Assembly: GCF_001269365.1 (NCBI RefSeq)
Contig: NZ_CXOM01000002.1
Location: 132,001 to 196,000 of the forward strand
Direction: 5' to 3'
Length of the DNA stretch: 64,000 bases
Source of the DNA: Limnohabitans sp. Rim11
GTDB taxonomy: Bacteria > Pseudomonadota > Gammaproteobacteria > Burkholderiales > Burkholderiaceae_C
Shown here: in pieces, positions 30,352 through 44,329 of the stretch
Numbering within the stretch: the stretch's first letter is position 1
Layout of the letters: every line of letters begins with the position of its first letter
Notes under the pieces: generated by a model
The model's input: the letters and a program-made list of their open reading frames with translations, nothing else
What the model was told of the DNA's origin: nothing
The model's database searches: none
Made by a program: the position numbers and the translations under genes

Positions 30352-31143
30352 TTATTTGTATTTCTGCTTCCAAGGCGGGGGAATCTGATTGGGCGCCACC
30401 ATCTTGGTCGGCTCGTCAGATTCTTCGAGGTCATCCACCAAAGGGGGATTGCCATCGTAAATATCGTTCACTCGCTTTTGTAAATAGGCATCTCGGGTAA
30501 AGGAGTAAGGGTCGAGAGAAGCCTGCTTGACAGCATCCGACAGACTTAAATACCGCTCACGCTTGTCCGTCAACCGAAGCACGGTTAGGACGTTGCGCGA
30601 ACTGACATCCGTCAACTGCTGATTCACATCGGTTTTGGTGTCAACCCAGAGGCCAAAGCTGTCTCGCACAGTGGAAGGACCGAAGAACGGCAAGACCACG
30701 TAAGGGCCCGAAGACACGCCCCAATAGGCCATCGTCTGCCCAAAATCTTCTTTTTGCTTGTCAATTTTGAACTCGGTGGCCCAATCGATGATGCCGCCAA
30801 TGCCAATGCTGGTGTTGATGCCCACCCGCGCCAAGTTTTTCATTGCCGCATCCAATTTCAACTGTGCCAAGCTATTGAAAAAGGACATGACATCACTTTG
30901 GTTGCTGAAAAAGTTGCTGATGCCTTTTTTAACCACAGTCGGCAGGTACTCGCCATAAACGACCGCAACAGGGCGCAACACCAAATCGTCAGCCACGTCG
31001 TTGAAAGCAGTTACCTTGCGGTTGAGTGGCTCTAAGGGATCGGCAGGATCGGGGCCGCGCAAGGAAGTACAGCCCTGCAACAACAGGACTGCTACAACCA
31101 TGCATGCCAGGCGCCATGACGCCCGAAACCCCTTGAAATTCAT
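30352..31143 (-). CDS. mlaA: Outer-membrane phospholipid-removal lipoprotein MlaA (VacJ)
   Basis: Encodes 263 residues with a lipoprotein signal (lipobox LLLQGC). The DPLEPLNRKVTAFND and GPYVVLPFFGPSTVRD motifs define MlaA. It forms a ring in the outer membrane that removes misplaced phospholipids. Here it lies inside the operon, overlapping mlaD as TAATG; in E. coli it is encoded elsewhere. Confidence 0.95.
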   Translation of the reverse strand: MNFKGFRASWRLACMVVAVLLLQGCTSLRGPDPADPLEPLNRKVTAFNDVADDLVLRPVAVVYGEYLPTVVKKGISNFFSNQSDVMSFFNSLAQLKLDAAMKNLARVGINTSIGIGGIIDWATEFKIDKQKEDFGQTMAYWGVSSGPYVVLPFFGPSTVRDSFGLWVDTKTDVNQQLTDVSSRNVLTVLRLTDKRERYLSLSDAVKQASLDPYSFTRDAYLQKRVNDIYDGNPPLVDDLEESDEPTKMVAPNQIPPPWKQKYK

Positions 31144-31625
31144 TACTTAGTTCCTGTTGAAGGTGTACTTGAGTCGGCCGCTTTGCTGTACAAAAATTGG
31201 CTGATTAAGTTTTCCAAAACCACGGCCGACTGCGTGGAGCCAATGTTGTCACCAGCCACCAAATTTTTCTCATCGGCACCCGCCAAAATACCCACATATT
31301 GCTCGCCCAACAAACCGCTGGTCAGAATTTTGAGTGAGCTGTCTTTGGGGAAGGCATATTTATTTTGCAATGCCAAGCTGACCTTGGCCTGATAACTCTC
31401 GTCATCAAACTGAATGGACTCAACGCGGCCCACCACCACACCAGCACTTTTGACCGCAGCACCTTTTTTAAGGCCGCCAATGTTGTCAAATTTGGCAGTC
31501 ACGGTGTAGTCCTTGGCCCAACTGTATTGTAGCAAATTGGCCGATTTGAGTGCCAAGAAGAACACCGCCACCAAGCCTATCAACACAAACAAACCGACCC
31601 ACAAATCATTTTTTGAACGTTGCAT
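31143..31625 (-). CDS. mlaD: MCE-domain protein MlaD
   Basis: Encodes 160 residues: one N-terminal membrane helix (VGLFVLIGLVAVFFLAL) and one MCE domain (VTAKFDNIGGLKKGAAVKSAG). The hexamer forms the periplasmic channel of the Mla ABC complex. It lies 10 bp after mlaE. Confidence 0.95.
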   Translation of the reverse strand: MQRSKNDLWVGLFVLIGLVAVFFLALKSANLLQYSWAKDYTVTAKFDNIGGLKKGAAVKSAGVVVGRVESIQFDDESYQAKVSLALQNKYAFPKDSSLKILTSGLLGEQYVGILAGADEKNLVAGDNIGSTQSAVVLENLISQFLYSKAADSSTPSTGTK

Positions 31626-31635
31626 GACGTCCTCC

Positions 31636-32418
31636 TTAAATACTGAACATCATCACAGTGAGGATGAAGTCCAGGCCCAAAACAGACAATGAAGAAATCA
31701 CAACACTGCGGGTTGTTGCCGCAGCCACACCATCTGGCGTGGGCTTGGCCACATAACCTTGCAGCAAAGCAATGAAGGTCACAGCAACGCCAAACACCAC
31801 ACTTTTGATCATGCCATTGCCAACGTCTTTGAACACATCAACGCCACTTTGCATTTGGCTCCAAAACGCGCCTGCATCAACACCAATCAGCAGCACGCCC
31901 ACGGCATAACCACCCAAAATACCAACTGCGCTGAAGACCGCCGTCAAAATAGGCAAGGCAATGATGCCACCCCAAAAACGAGGCGCCAAAACACGCAACT
32001 TGGGGTCGACTGCCATCATCTCCAATGCCGTGAGCTGCTCACCAGCACGCATCAAACCAATTTCAGCCGTGATAGAGGCGCCAGCGCGACCAGCAAACAA
32101 AAGCGCCGCCACAACGGGTCCCAGTTCGCGAACCAAACTGAGCGCGACCAACAAGCCAAGAGCTTCAGCAGATCCGTAGCGTTGCAAGGTGTAATAACCT
32201 TGGAGGCCCAATACAAAACCAACAAACAAACCCGAAACGGTAATGATGGCCAGCGAGTAATTGCCCAAAAAATGAACTTGATCGCGAACCAAGCTAAAGC
32301 GTTTTAAACAAGCGCCAGACAGCAGCACCAACTGGGCCAACAAACGTGCGCCGTAGCCCCAATCGGCTAATTTTTTTCGAACCAAATAACCAAGTTCAGC
32401 AGGGTGCAAAAAGATCAT
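31636..32418 (-). CDS. mlaE: Mla permease MlaE
   Basis: Encodes 260 residues of the MlaE/YrbE permease family. ELGPVVAALLFAGRAGASITAEIG is its hallmark. The start at 32418 overlaps the mlaF stop as ATGA; the slightly longer frame is less likely. Confidence 0.95.
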   Translation of the reverse strand: MIFLHPAELGYLVRKKLADWGYGARLLAQLVLLSGACLKRFSLVRDQVHFLGNYSLAIITVSGLFVGFVLGLQGYYTLQRYGSAEALGLLVALSLVRELGPVVAALLFAGRAGASITAEIGLMRAGEQLTALEMMAVDPKLRVLAPRFWGGIIALPILTAVFSAVGILGGYAVGVLLIGVDAGAFWSQMQSGVDVFKDVGNGMIKSVVFGVAVTFIALLQGYVAKPTPDGVAAATTRSVVISSLSVLGLDFILTVMMFSI

Positions 32419-33230
32419 GCGTGCCCCCTGCAAAAGTCTTCTGCAACAGACGTTGCTGGGTAATGAAAGTGCACAGGGCCATCGCTCAAGCCGTTGACAA
32501 ATTGGTGAATGAGCGGATCTGTGGTTTGGCGCAACTCTTCAGGTGTGCCTTGCGCTGCCACTTTGCCATTGGCCAAGACCACCACATGGTCTGAAATTTG
32601 AAAGGTTTCATCGACATCGTGAGACACCACCACGCTGGTGATGCCCAAGCTGTCGTTCAGTCTTCTAATCAGGCGTGCTGCCGTGCCCAAAGAAATTGGA
32701 TCAAGACCCGCAAAGGGTTCGTCGTACATCATGAGATCAGGGTCAAGCGCAATGGCGCGTGCCAAAGCCACACGGCGGCCCATGCCCCCTGAAATTTCGG
32801 AAGGCTTTAAATTTCTAGCACCGCGCAAGCCCACGGCATCAAGCTTCATGAGCACAATGTCGCGAATCATCTGCTCAGACATTTTGGTGTGCTCTCTTAA
32901 GGGAAACGCCACATTGTCAAACACATTCATGTCGGTGAACAAAGCACCAAACTGAAACAACATGCCCATGCGTCTGCGCGCGGCATAGAGTTGTTCCGTG
33001 TTCATTTGGCCCACATCATGACCATCAAAGGTCAGCTGCCCCTGCTGAGCTGTGTATTGGCCACCGATCAAACGCAAGACAGTGGTCTTGCCGCCACCCG
33101 ACACACCCATGAGGGCCGTCACTTTGCCGCGCGGAATACCAAATGAGATGTCGTTCAAGATGACCCGATCCCCATAGCCGAAGCTGAGGTTCTTGAGTTC
33201 AACCAGCAGTGGAGAGTTGGGCAGGGTCAT
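32415..33230 (-). CDS. mlaF: Mla ABC ATPase MlaF
   Basis: Encodes 271 residues. Walker A GVSGGGKTTVL, signature ISGGMGRRV and Walker B LMMYDEPFAGLD are all visible. It powers phospholipid transport by MlaFEDB. No clear Shine-Dalgarno is seen, and a terminator-type hairpin ends 12 bp upstream of its start. Confidence 0.95.
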   Translation of the reverse strand: MTLPNSPLLVELKNLSFGYGDRVILNDISFGIPRGKVTALMGVSGGGKTTVLRLIGGQYTAQQGQLTFDGHDVGQMNTEQLYAARRRMGMLFQFGALFTDMNVFDNVAFPLREHTKMSEQMIRDIVLMKLDAVGLRGARNLKPSEISGGMGRRVALARAIALDPDLMMYDEPFAGLDPISLGTAARLIRRLNDSLGITSVVVSHDVDETFQISDHVVVLANGKVAAQGTPEELRQTTDPLIHQFVNGLSDGPVHFHYPATSVAEDFCRGHA

Positions 33231-33241
33231 GTGTGAAATAA

Positions 33242-33266
33242 CAAAAGCCGGGGTCGCCGGCTTTTG
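33242..33266 (-). terminator. Intrinsic terminator between gltD and mlaF
   Basis: A perfect 10-bp stem, CAAAAGCCGG (33242-33251) with CCGGCTTTTG (33257-33266), closes a 5-nt loop. On the minus strand it is followed by TTATTT. It lies 70 bp past the gltD stop and ends 12 bp before the mlaF start, so it could end gltBD transcripts or attenuate read-through into mla. Confidence 0.7.
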
Positions 33267-33338
33267 AAGGATAAGGCGTTCAGGTTAAGTTTGTGTGAAG
33301 CGTTGCCGTTTCAATCACAAAACCTGTCTGCGGTCATT

Positions 33339-34805
33339 TTAACGGGGTAAGTCGCTGGTTCCCATTAAGAACTCATCAATAGAGCGTGCTGCTTGGCGGC
33401 CTTCCCGAATGGCCCAGACCACCAAGGACTGGCCACGGCGCATGTCGCCAGCCGCAAACACCTTGGGCACGTTGGTGGCATAGCCGCCTGTGAAGTCGGT
33501 GGTGGCTTTGGCGTTGCCGCGGTTATCTTTGTCCACGCCAAAGGCGTCCAAGATGGTGGCAACAGGGTTCACAAAGCCCATGGCCAAGAAGACCATGTCG
33601 GCGGGGTAAGTCTTTTCGGTGCCTGCGACGTTGACCAATTTGCCGTCTTTGAACTCCACTTCAACAGTTTTAAGACCCGTCACTTTGCCTTTTTCGCCAA
33701 TGAATTCTTGGGTGGAAATGGCAAATTCGCGGGTGCAACCTTCTTCGTGGCTGGAGCTGGTGCGCAATTTGAGGGGCCAGTAAGGCCATGTCAAAGGACG
33801 GTTTTCTTCTTCGGGGGGCTGGGGCATCACTTCGAATTGAGTGACGCTCTTGGCGCCATGGCGGTTGGAGGTACCGACGCAATCGCTGCCGGTGTCGCCG
33901 CCGCCAATCACAATGACATGCTTGCCGTCAGCGCGCAATTGGTCTTTGAGCTTGTCGCCCGCATTGACCTTGTTTTGCTGTGGCAAAAATTCCATCGCGA
34001 AGTGAATGCCTGCCAAATCACGGCCAGGCACGTTCAAGTCGCGGGATTGCTCAGAACCACCCGTCAGCAGCACGGCATCAAAGTCTTTTTGCAATTGCTT
34101 GGGGCTGATGGTTTCTTGCGACCAGTTGGTCACTTTGGAACCTGCAGGCAACTCGCCCACCATGACACCCGTTTTGATGGTCACGCCTTCGGCCACCAAC
34201 TGCTCTGCACGGCGGTCGATGTGTGACTTTTCCATTTTGAAATCGGGAATGCCATAACGCAGCAAGCCACCGATGCGGTCGTTCTTTTCGAACAAGGTCA
34301 CGTCATGACCCACGCGAGCCAATTGCTGGGCAGCAGCCATACCGGCAGGGCCAGAGCCCACCACGGCGACTTTTTTGCCAGTCTTGTGCGCTGCAGGACG
34401 GGGCTTGACCCAGCCTTCTTGCCACGCACGGTCAATGATGGCGTGCTCAATGGACTTGATGCCCACGGCATCGTCGGCCACATTCAGTGTGCAAGCAGCT
34501 TCGCAAGGTGCGGGGCAAATGCGGCCCGTGAACTCTGGGAAGTTGTTGGTGCTGTGCAGTACGTCAATGGCGTTTTTCCAATCGCCTTGGTACACCAACT
34601 CGTTGAAGTCCGGAATGATGTTGTTGACAGGGCAGCCGTTGTTGCAAAACGGTGTGCCGCAGTCCATGCAGCGAGCGCTTTGTGCTTTGGCTTGCGCGTC
34701 GTCCAATCCGATGACGAACTCTTTGTAGTTTTTGACGCGTTCGCCGACGGGCTTGTAGCCCTCTTCGACGCGCTCAAATTCCATGAAACCAGTGATTTTT
34801 CCCAT
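33339..34805 (-). CDS. gltD: Glutamate synthase small subunit GltD
   Basis: Encodes 488 residues. The N-terminal cysteine clusters (C46, C49, C54, C58 and C97, C101, C105) bind iron-sulfur centres. Two nucleotide-binding folds follow ([16 protein letters not shown] and [13 protein letters not shown]) for FAD and NADPH. It feeds electrons to GltB. The start is [12 protein letters not shown] (34805), 30 bp after gltB. Confidence 0.96.
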   Translation of the reverse strand: MGKITGFMEFERVEEGYKPVGERVKNYKEFVIGLDDAQAKAQSARCMDCGTPFCNNGCPVNNIIPDFNELVYQGDWKNAIDVLHSTNNFPEFTGRICPAPCEAACTLNVADDAVGIKSIEHAIIDRAWQEGWVKPRPAAHKTGKKVAVVGSGPAGMAAAQQLARVGHDVTLFEKNDRIGGLLRYGIPDFKMEKSHIDRRAEQLVAEGVTIKTGVMVGELPAGSKVTNWSQETISPKQLQKDFDAVLLTGGSEQSRDLNVPGRDLAGIHFAMEFLPQQNKVNAGDKLKDQLRADGKHVIVIGGGDTGSDCVGTSNRHGAKSVTQFEVMPQPPEEENRPLTWPYWPLKLRTSSSHEEGCTREFAISTQEFIGEKGKVTGLKTVEVEFKDGKLVNVAGTEKTYPADMVFLAMGFVNPVATILDAFGVDKDNRGNAKATTDFTGGYATNVPKVFAAGDMRRGQSLVVWAIREGRQAARSIDEFLMGTSDLPR

Positions 34806-34835
34806 GATCAATCCTTGTTATTTCTTTGTGCTCAA

Positions 34836-39536
<4,701 letters not shown>

Positions 39537-39569
39537 GGCGCACTCCTAAAGATATTTCGCGGGAAAGAG

Positions 39570-39598
39570 AGCATATTGCATTGCAACAAAAATGCCAA
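39570..39598 (-). promoter_or_regulatory. Probable sigma70 promoter for gltBD
   Basis: On the minus strand TTGGCA (39598-39593) is followed after exactly 17 bp by TATGCT (39575-39570), about 34 bp before the gltB start. The RAYT module's left end (39606) stops only seven bp upstream of this -35. Confidence 0.5.
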
Positions 39599-39605
39599 GA
39601 AAAAT

Positions 39606-39631
39606 AATTGGGGTCAGATGAACATTAATTT
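39606..39631 (+). repeat. Left RAYT terminal repeat
   Basis: AATTGGGGTCAGATGAACAT plus TAATTT; differs from the right-end copy by one base (G for C in GATGAAC). Confidence 0.8.
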
Positions 39632-39653
39632 CTTCTTTTTTCAAAATTAAATT

Positions 39654-39680
39654 AATTGGGGACAGATCAAAATTGAGTTA
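39654..39680 (+). repeat. Degenerate second RAYT-type repeat
   Basis: AATTGGGGACAGATCAAAAT followed by TGAGTTA is a decayed direct repeat of the left end, 22 bp inside it. It may be a remnant of an earlier insertion or a second recognition site. Confidence 0.55.
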
Positions 39681-39722
39681 AAAAGAATTCATATCAGTGA
39701 TATTTTTCACCTATTTACGGTT

Positions 39723-40415
39723 TCAAAGTGGTTTTTTGAACGGCCTGCCCGCCTTTTTCGGCAGGATGGGCGTCTGAGTTGTCTTCTGTAAAGACTTCAA
39801 AAACTCGGGTCGACCCACGACTCGGCTCTTCAAAACTGACTCCGTGAGGTCTTTTTGAATGGAAGCCGAAAGCCCAACCGCCACAAATTCTGCATAAGCA
39901 GCTTCTCTAGAGAATGGCGTGTTACCCAAGCCCCAATAAAGGGCATGCGGCGTCACCAATTTGTCGATTTTTTGACCAATTAGGTGCTTGTAACTGGACC
40001 AATTGAACTCTTCAGCCGACTCAACCAAGCCTGCCCTGACGGGATTTAAATCAATGTAGGCCATGCACGTCAGAAGATAAGCCTCCGAATCAATCACCGA
40101 GGATTTGTAACGCCCCTCCCACAATGTGCCGCTGCGCTTGTGGCGTTGATTGAAGTAACGCACATAAGTTCTGCCAACCGCCTGCATCATCAAGGACATG
40201 GCCTCATCGCTGGGCGGCGTGAGTAGCATGTGAAAGTGATTGTCGAGCAACACATACGCATTCACAGCCACTTTGTGGCGTTGCGACTCTTCTAGCCAAA
40301 GGCTGTAAAGCATCTTGCGATCGGCCTCATCCAACACGATGGGCTGACGGTTGTTACCCCGCTGAATCACGTGATGCGGGTAACCAGGAAGGGCTAAACG
40401 AGGATGACGGGCCAT
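39723..40415 (-). CDS. REP-associated tyrosine transposase (RAYT, Y1_Tnp / IS200-like)
   Basis: Encodes 230 residues. The start MARHPRLALPGYPHHVIQRG is the family N-terminus. The HUH metal motif is H60-F-H62 (DNHFHMLLTP). The nucleophile is Y84 or Y87 in TYVRYFNQ, and GTLWEGRYKSS follows. RAYTs cut single-stranded DNA at palindromic REP sequences and are usually single-copy chromosomal genes. The frame is intact with no internal stop, so the enzyme may be active. Flanking inverted repeats match elements at 55.8 and 59.4 kb. Confidence 0.92.
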   Translation of the reverse strand: MARHPRLALPGYPHHVIQRGNNRQPIVLDEADRKMLYSLWLEESQRHKVAVNAYVLLDNHFHMLLTPPSDEAMSLMMQAVGRTYVRYFNQRHKRSGTLWEGRYKSSVIDSEAYLLTCMAYIDLNPVRAGLVESAEEFNWSSYKHLIGQKIDKLVTPHALYWGLGNTPFSREAAYAEFVAVGLSASIQKDLTESVLKSRVVGRPEFLKSLQKTTQTPILPKKAGRPFKKPL

Positions 40416-40436
40416 GCGTGAATGCTAACCCGAAAG

Positions 40437-40464
40437 AAATTAATGTTGATCTGACCCCAATTAA
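40437..40464 (-). repeat. Right RAYT terminal repeat
   Basis: Inverted copy of the left end. It also supplies the TAA stop (40463-40461) of the methyltransferase gene. Confidence 0.8.
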
Positions 40465-41384
40465 GGGTAACGGGATGCAAGGGATTCGGTGAGGCCGAAT
40501 TCGGTCAGGAGGGCTTGGAGGCGGTCGGCGGCGCCGGCTTTGGGGCGGCCGGTGTAGCGGGCCAGGATGAGTTCGTTTTTCATGCTGTGTTCCCAGCCCA
40601 CCAGTTCTGTAACCGTGACGGTGTAGCCTTTGGACTCCAGGTACAGGCAGCGCAATACATTGGTGAGTTGGCTGCCAATTTCGCGGGTGTGCAAAGGGTG
40701 GCGCCAAAGTTCAGCCAAGGGAGTGCGAGACAAATTCAAGGCTTTGTTTTGGCGCAGCTTGGCGGCCACTTCGGCTTGGCAGCAAGGCACCAAGACCATG
40801 GCGCGAGCTTTTTTCAATAAACCAAAGGCAATCGCGTCGTCGGTGGCGGTGTCGCACGCATGCAATGCGGTGACCACATCGATTTGCGCGGGCATTTGAT
40901 CAGACTGTGATGACTCGGCCACCGAGGTGTTCAAGAAGACCATGCGCTTGAAGTCCAATCGCTGCGCCAACGAACGCGACGCCTCGACCAATTCAGCGCG
41001 GGCTTCGATACCGTAAATGTGACCTTCAGACAATGCCTTGAAAAACAAGTCGTAGACGATGAAGCCCAGATAAGACTTGCCAGCGCCATGATCGGCCAAG
41101 GTCAGACCATTCGTTTGCGCAACCGTATCAACAGCCGCCTCAGCAAGCCCTGACTCACCTGACTTTGAAGCCTTGGCAGCATCTTCCTCAGCCAACTCCT
41201 TCAGAATTTTTTCAATGAACTGATACAGGTGCAAGACCTGCTTCAGTTTGCGACGCGAGTCTTGGTTCAACTTACCTTCGCGCGTCAGAATGTGCAATTC
41301 TTTGAGCAACTCAATCGATTGCCCCGGGCGCAGATCGAGATCTAGTGGTTTGGCCGCATCGGACTTGGCGTTATTTTTTTTCAT
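40461..41384 (-). CDS. Class I SAM-dependent methyltransferase (PF13679-like)
   Basis: Encodes about 307 residues. The SAM-binding loop LADHGAGKSYLGFIVYD and VVTALHACDTATDDAIAFGL match the Methyltransf_32 type. LVPCCQAEV follows. Substrate unknown; an RNA or protein substrate is possible but not shown. The start is 41384 or 41393, both overlapping DUF1415. The stop codon lies within the RAYT terminal repeat, so the last codons may have been altered by that insertion. It is the last gene of the pilM-to-methyltransferase run. Confidence 0.8.
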   Translation of the reverse strand: MKKNNAKSDAAKPLDLDLRPGQSIELLKELHILTREGKLNQDSRRKLKQVLHLYQFIEKILKELAEEDAAKASKSGESGLAEAAVDTVAQTNGLTLADHGAGKSYLGFIVYDLFFKALSEGHIYGIEARAELVEASRSLAQRLDFKRMVFLNTSVAESSQSDQMPAQIDVVTALHACDTATDDAIAFGLLKKARAMVLVPCCQAEVAAKLRQNKALNLSRTPLAELWRHPLHTREIGSQLTNVLRCLYLESKGYTVTVTELVGWEHSMKNELILARYTGRPKAGAADRLQALLTEFGLTESLASRYP

Positions 41385-41955
41385 CGGTCTCATTCTGAGG
41401 CAATGAGGGCCCCACATTCAAGTCTTGCCAACCCTGCAAACCCAATCGGTTCATGGTGGCCATGTTGGCTTCAAAAATATCTTCTGCTTCAGGAAACGCA
41501 GCCACCGCGCGGTCAATGCTGGCTTCACGAATCAAATGCAAAGTGGGGTAAGGCGACCGGTTGGTGAAGTTGGTGATGTCGTCTTCATCGGTGCCTGCAA
41601 ATTGATACTGCGGATGGAAGCTGGCAATTTGAATCACGCCGTCTAAGTCAAGTGACAAGAGGCAATCGTCAGCCACGTTCAAAAAATCGTTGTAATCGTA
41701 AAAGTCGTGCAGCAAATTTTGAATGACCAAAACAGTGGTGTCCCGCACCGATGCATCAAGCGCCACCAAGTCGCGCAACTCACGCAGCAAGTCATCGCGC
41801 AAAGCTTCCAAATCGTCTGCCTCACTGACCGTGCAATGCACCTGTCCTTTGACATACACAGACTTAGCAAAGGGACACAAATTCAAGCCGATCACTGCAC
41901 GCTCTAACCAGCGCAAGGTGTCTTGCACCATCACTTCTGAGGTGACTTTGTTCAT
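41371..41955 (-). CDS. DUF1415 family protein
   Basis: Encodes 194 residues of a conserved family of unknown function. Landmarks are GLNLCPFAK near the N-terminus and FHPQYQFAGT with NRSPYPTLHLIREASID later. The start MNKVTSEVMVQDTLRWLERA (41955) overlaps the MFS stop as ATGA. Confidence 0.88.
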   Translation of the reverse strand: MNKVTSEVMVQDTLRWLERAVIGLNLCPFAKSVYVKGQVHCTVSEADDLEALRDDLLRELRDLVALDASVRDTTVLVIQNLLHDFYDYNDFLNVADDCLLSLDLDGVIQIASFHPQYQFAGTDEDDITNFTNRSPYPTLHLIREASIDRAVAAFPEAEDIFEANMATMNRLGLQGWQDLNVGPSLPQNETDEKK

Positions 41956-43193
41956 ACAGAACCCTTTTGAGAACTCAAGGCCTTGGCGATCAAAAACGAC
42001 AAGATCCAACCACTCACGCAGCATAAACCTGTTGCAGCCCAGGTCCACTGCCAACCGCCCACTTGCGAAGCCAACCAAGCCACTGTGGGCGGCCCTGCAA
42101 ACTGCCCTGCTGCAGAACATTGTTGCATCCAACCCACTGTGGTTGACACGTTGCGCTCATGCGGCGCCAATCGCACAGACAATGAAAACAGCGTACCGGG
42201 AACCAGCCCCCCGCATGCTGAAAACATCAAGACACCCGCGTAGCGAACCCAAGGCGCAGTCGATGTCCATTCAGAAAATGCCAAGAAGGCGCCCAAAGCC
42301 ATGGCACCAAATCCCACACTCAGCAACACACTCGGATGGATGCCTTTTTGTAACAAACGCCCCGAAGCCATGTTGCCAATCATGTTAACTGCAGCAGCCA
42401 TGGCGGTCAGCGCACCCAAGGTGGCACCCGACAAACCTGCTTGCGTGTAGATAGAAGGCAAGAACCCCACCACAGCCAACCATTGGCCTGAATACATCGC
42501 AAAGCTCAAAGCCACCAGCCAAGGGCCTGATGCCGTTAGGGTTTCGCGCAAACGTTGAGGCCATGCAACTTGCAAATCTAGGGACGACTGCTCAGATTGA
42601 TGCGCAGAAGGCGCCACATCTGCAGGCACTAAGCGCCACAACACCAGCGCCATGCCCCACGACAAAACAGCAAACAAACACCACCAAGTTTGCCAACCCC
42701 AAACCGGCAACCACAAGGGCCCCAACAACAAAGTGAGTGCCGTACCAGCGGGCATGTAAGCGCCCCAATAACCCAAGAGCTTGCGCACCTGCTGCTCACT
42801 GACCCGCTTGCGAATCAGGCCTGGTGCAGGCAAGGTGACCCACAAGAAACCCAAACCTTCTATGGCGCGCCAAAACATCAACGCTGCAGCACTTTGCGCC
42901 AAGGCACCCATGGCACTGGCCAAACCCAAAACGATCAGGCCCATGAGCATGCTGCGGCGAAGGCCTATACCGTCTGCAGACAGACCCACCACCAATGCCA
43001 AGCTCATGCCGGCCAGTTGAACCAAGGACAACAAGAAACCCGCCTGCATCAAACTCAGGCCGAGGCTTGTACTTAACTCAGGCAAGGCGGGCGGCAACTT
43101 GCCAATTTGCAAAGCCGCCACCACTCCAGAAATAATCAGCACATAAGCGGCCGCAGCAGACTCAGGCTTGTCTAATTTCTGCAGCGTACTCAT
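41952..43193 (-). CDS. Major facilitator superfamily transporter
   Basis: Encodes 413 residues with about 12 membrane helices. The loop GLSADGIGLRRS is a form of the MFS motif A, and the general look is of the CynX-type branch. Substrate and direction cannot be told. It overlaps dgt and DUF1415 by ATGA at both ends. Confidence 0.88.
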   Translation of the reverse strand: MSTLQKLDKPESAAAAYVLIISGVVAALQIGKLPPALPELSTSLGLSLMQAGFLLSLVQLAGMSLALVVGLSADGIGLRRSMLMGLIVLGLASAMGALAQSAAALMFWRAIEGLGFLWVTLPAPGLIRKRVSEQQVRKLLGYWGAYMPAGTALTLLLGPLWLPVWGWQTWWCLFAVLSWGMALVLWRLVPADVAPSAHQSEQSSLDLQVAWPQRLRETLTASGPWLVALSFAMYSGQWLAVVGFLPSIYTQAGLSGATLGALTAMAAAVNMIGNMASGRLLQKGIHPSVLLSVGFGAMALGAFLAFSEWTSTAPWVRYAGVLMFSACGGLVPGTLFSLSVRLAPHERNVSTTVGWMQQCSAAGQFAGPPTVAWLASQVGGWQWTWAATGLCCVSGWILSFLIAKALSSQKGSV

Positions 43194-44329
43194 GCAAAAA
43201 GTCTGCGCCCTGTCAGACGTTCGTGTTCGCGCGCTGCATAACGATCGGTCATGCCGGCGATGTAATCGGCCACAGCACGCGGCGTCTCTTCACGTTGAGA
43301 AAAATCGGAAGACATTTCTTGCGGACGACTGAGATACGCATCAAACAATTCACGGACCACTGTTTGCGCATTGTTGGTCATCTCCATCACTTGCGGGTGC
43401 CGGTACAAGTGCTTGAACAAAAACGACTTCATGTCCCGCACGCGGTCTGCCATTTCAGTCCCAAAAGCCACCAAAGCCCCGGCTTGGCGCGCTTCGTCCG
43501 CAGATTGCGGTTTGTGCTTTTGCAAATTAGCACGGGTGACATCGATCACGTCATAGACCTGATCGCTCAGCATGCGGCGAATGGTTTCGTACAGCAGGCG
43601 TCTGGCTTTGTTAGCTTCAGACAGACCTGGATGCTGCTGCAATGTGAGTGTTTTGTAGTGTGCAAACAAAGGCACTTCGGCCATTTGAGACAGGGTCAAC
43701 AAACCAGAGCGCACACCGTCATCGATGTCATGGGCGTTGTACGCGATGGCATCGGCCAAATTGCACAACTGCGCTTCTAGGCTGGGTTCGGTGCCATTTA
43801 AGAATCGGTGCGCAATGCCGCCAGGCTCTTGCGCTTCAATGATCAAGGCATTGCGTCTGGCGCAATGTTTCAAAATACCTTCGCGCGTTTCGAAGGTCAA
43901 ATTCAGACCGTCAAACTCGGGATAGCGCTCTTCTAAAAAATCGACCACGCGCAAGCTTTGCAAGTTGTGCTCGAAGCCACCAAACTCTTGCATGCACGCA
44001 TTCAAAGTATCTTGCCCCGCATGACCAAAGGGGGTGTGCCCCAAGTCATGCGCCAAGGCCACAGCCTCGACCAAATCTTCATTCAAACCCAGCGAGCGTG
44101 CAATCGATCGGCCCAACTGAGCCACTTCCAAAGAGTGCGTTAACCGCGTTCTGAATAAATCGCCTTCGTGATTTAAGAAGACTTGTGTTTTGTAAACCAA
44201 ACGCCGAAATGCCGTGGAGTGAACGATGCGATCGCGGTCACGTTGAAAATCATTGCGCGTGGGCGCAGGAACTTCGGCGTGCCGTCTACCGCGAGAGCGT
44301 TCAGGATGGCAAGCGTAGGCTTCAAGCAC
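43190..44329 (-). CDS. dgt: Deoxyguanosinetriphosphate triphosphohydrolase-like protein
   Basis: Encodes about 379 residues of the HD superfamily. The metal-binding motif runs from [15 protein letters not shown] to [15 protein letters not shown]. The N-terminus [10 protein letters not shown] and [15 protein letters not shown] are typical. Members cut dNTPs to nucleoside and triphosphate. No ATG is available; GTG 44329 and TTG 44341 are both possible, each overlapping aroB. Confidence 0.9.
   Translation of the reverse strand: MLEAYACHPERSRGRRHAEVPAPTRNDFQRDRDRIVHSTAFRRLVYKTQVFLNHEGDLFRTRLTHSLEVAQLGRSIARSLGLNEDLVEAVALAHDLGHTPFGHAGQDTLNACMQEFGGFEHNLQSLRVVDFLEERYPEFDGLNLTFETREGILKHCARRNALIIEAQEPGGIAHRFLNGTEPSLEAQLCNLADAIAYNAHDIDDGVRSGLLTLSQMAEVPLFAHYKTLTLQQHPGLSEANKARRLLYETIRRMLSDQVYDVIDVTRANLQKHKPQSADEARQAGALVAFGTEMADRVRDMKSFLFKHLYRHPQVMEMTNNAQTVVRELFDAYLSRPQEMSSDFSQREETPRAVADYIAGMTDRYAAREHERLTGRRLFA

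Larger units (their letters stand above)
39606..40464. mobile_element. RAYT module: REP-associated transposase with inverted ends
   Basis: The transposase gene is bounded by 26-bp inverted repeats with one mismatch. The left repeat is at 39606-39631 and the right at 40437-40462 (right arm extends to 40464). The core of each is GGGGTCAGATSAACATTAAT. The same core ends the two hairpin-carrying elements at 55.8 and 59.4 kb, suggesting they are its non-autonomous partners. The module lies between the gltB promoter and the 3' end of the methyltransferase gene. Confidence 0.8.

Noticed and set aside
39606..40464. The transposase as a classic insertion sequence with target duplications
   Set aside because: The protein is RAYT-type, the gene is flanked by REP-like repeats, and no direct duplication of flanking sequence is seen.
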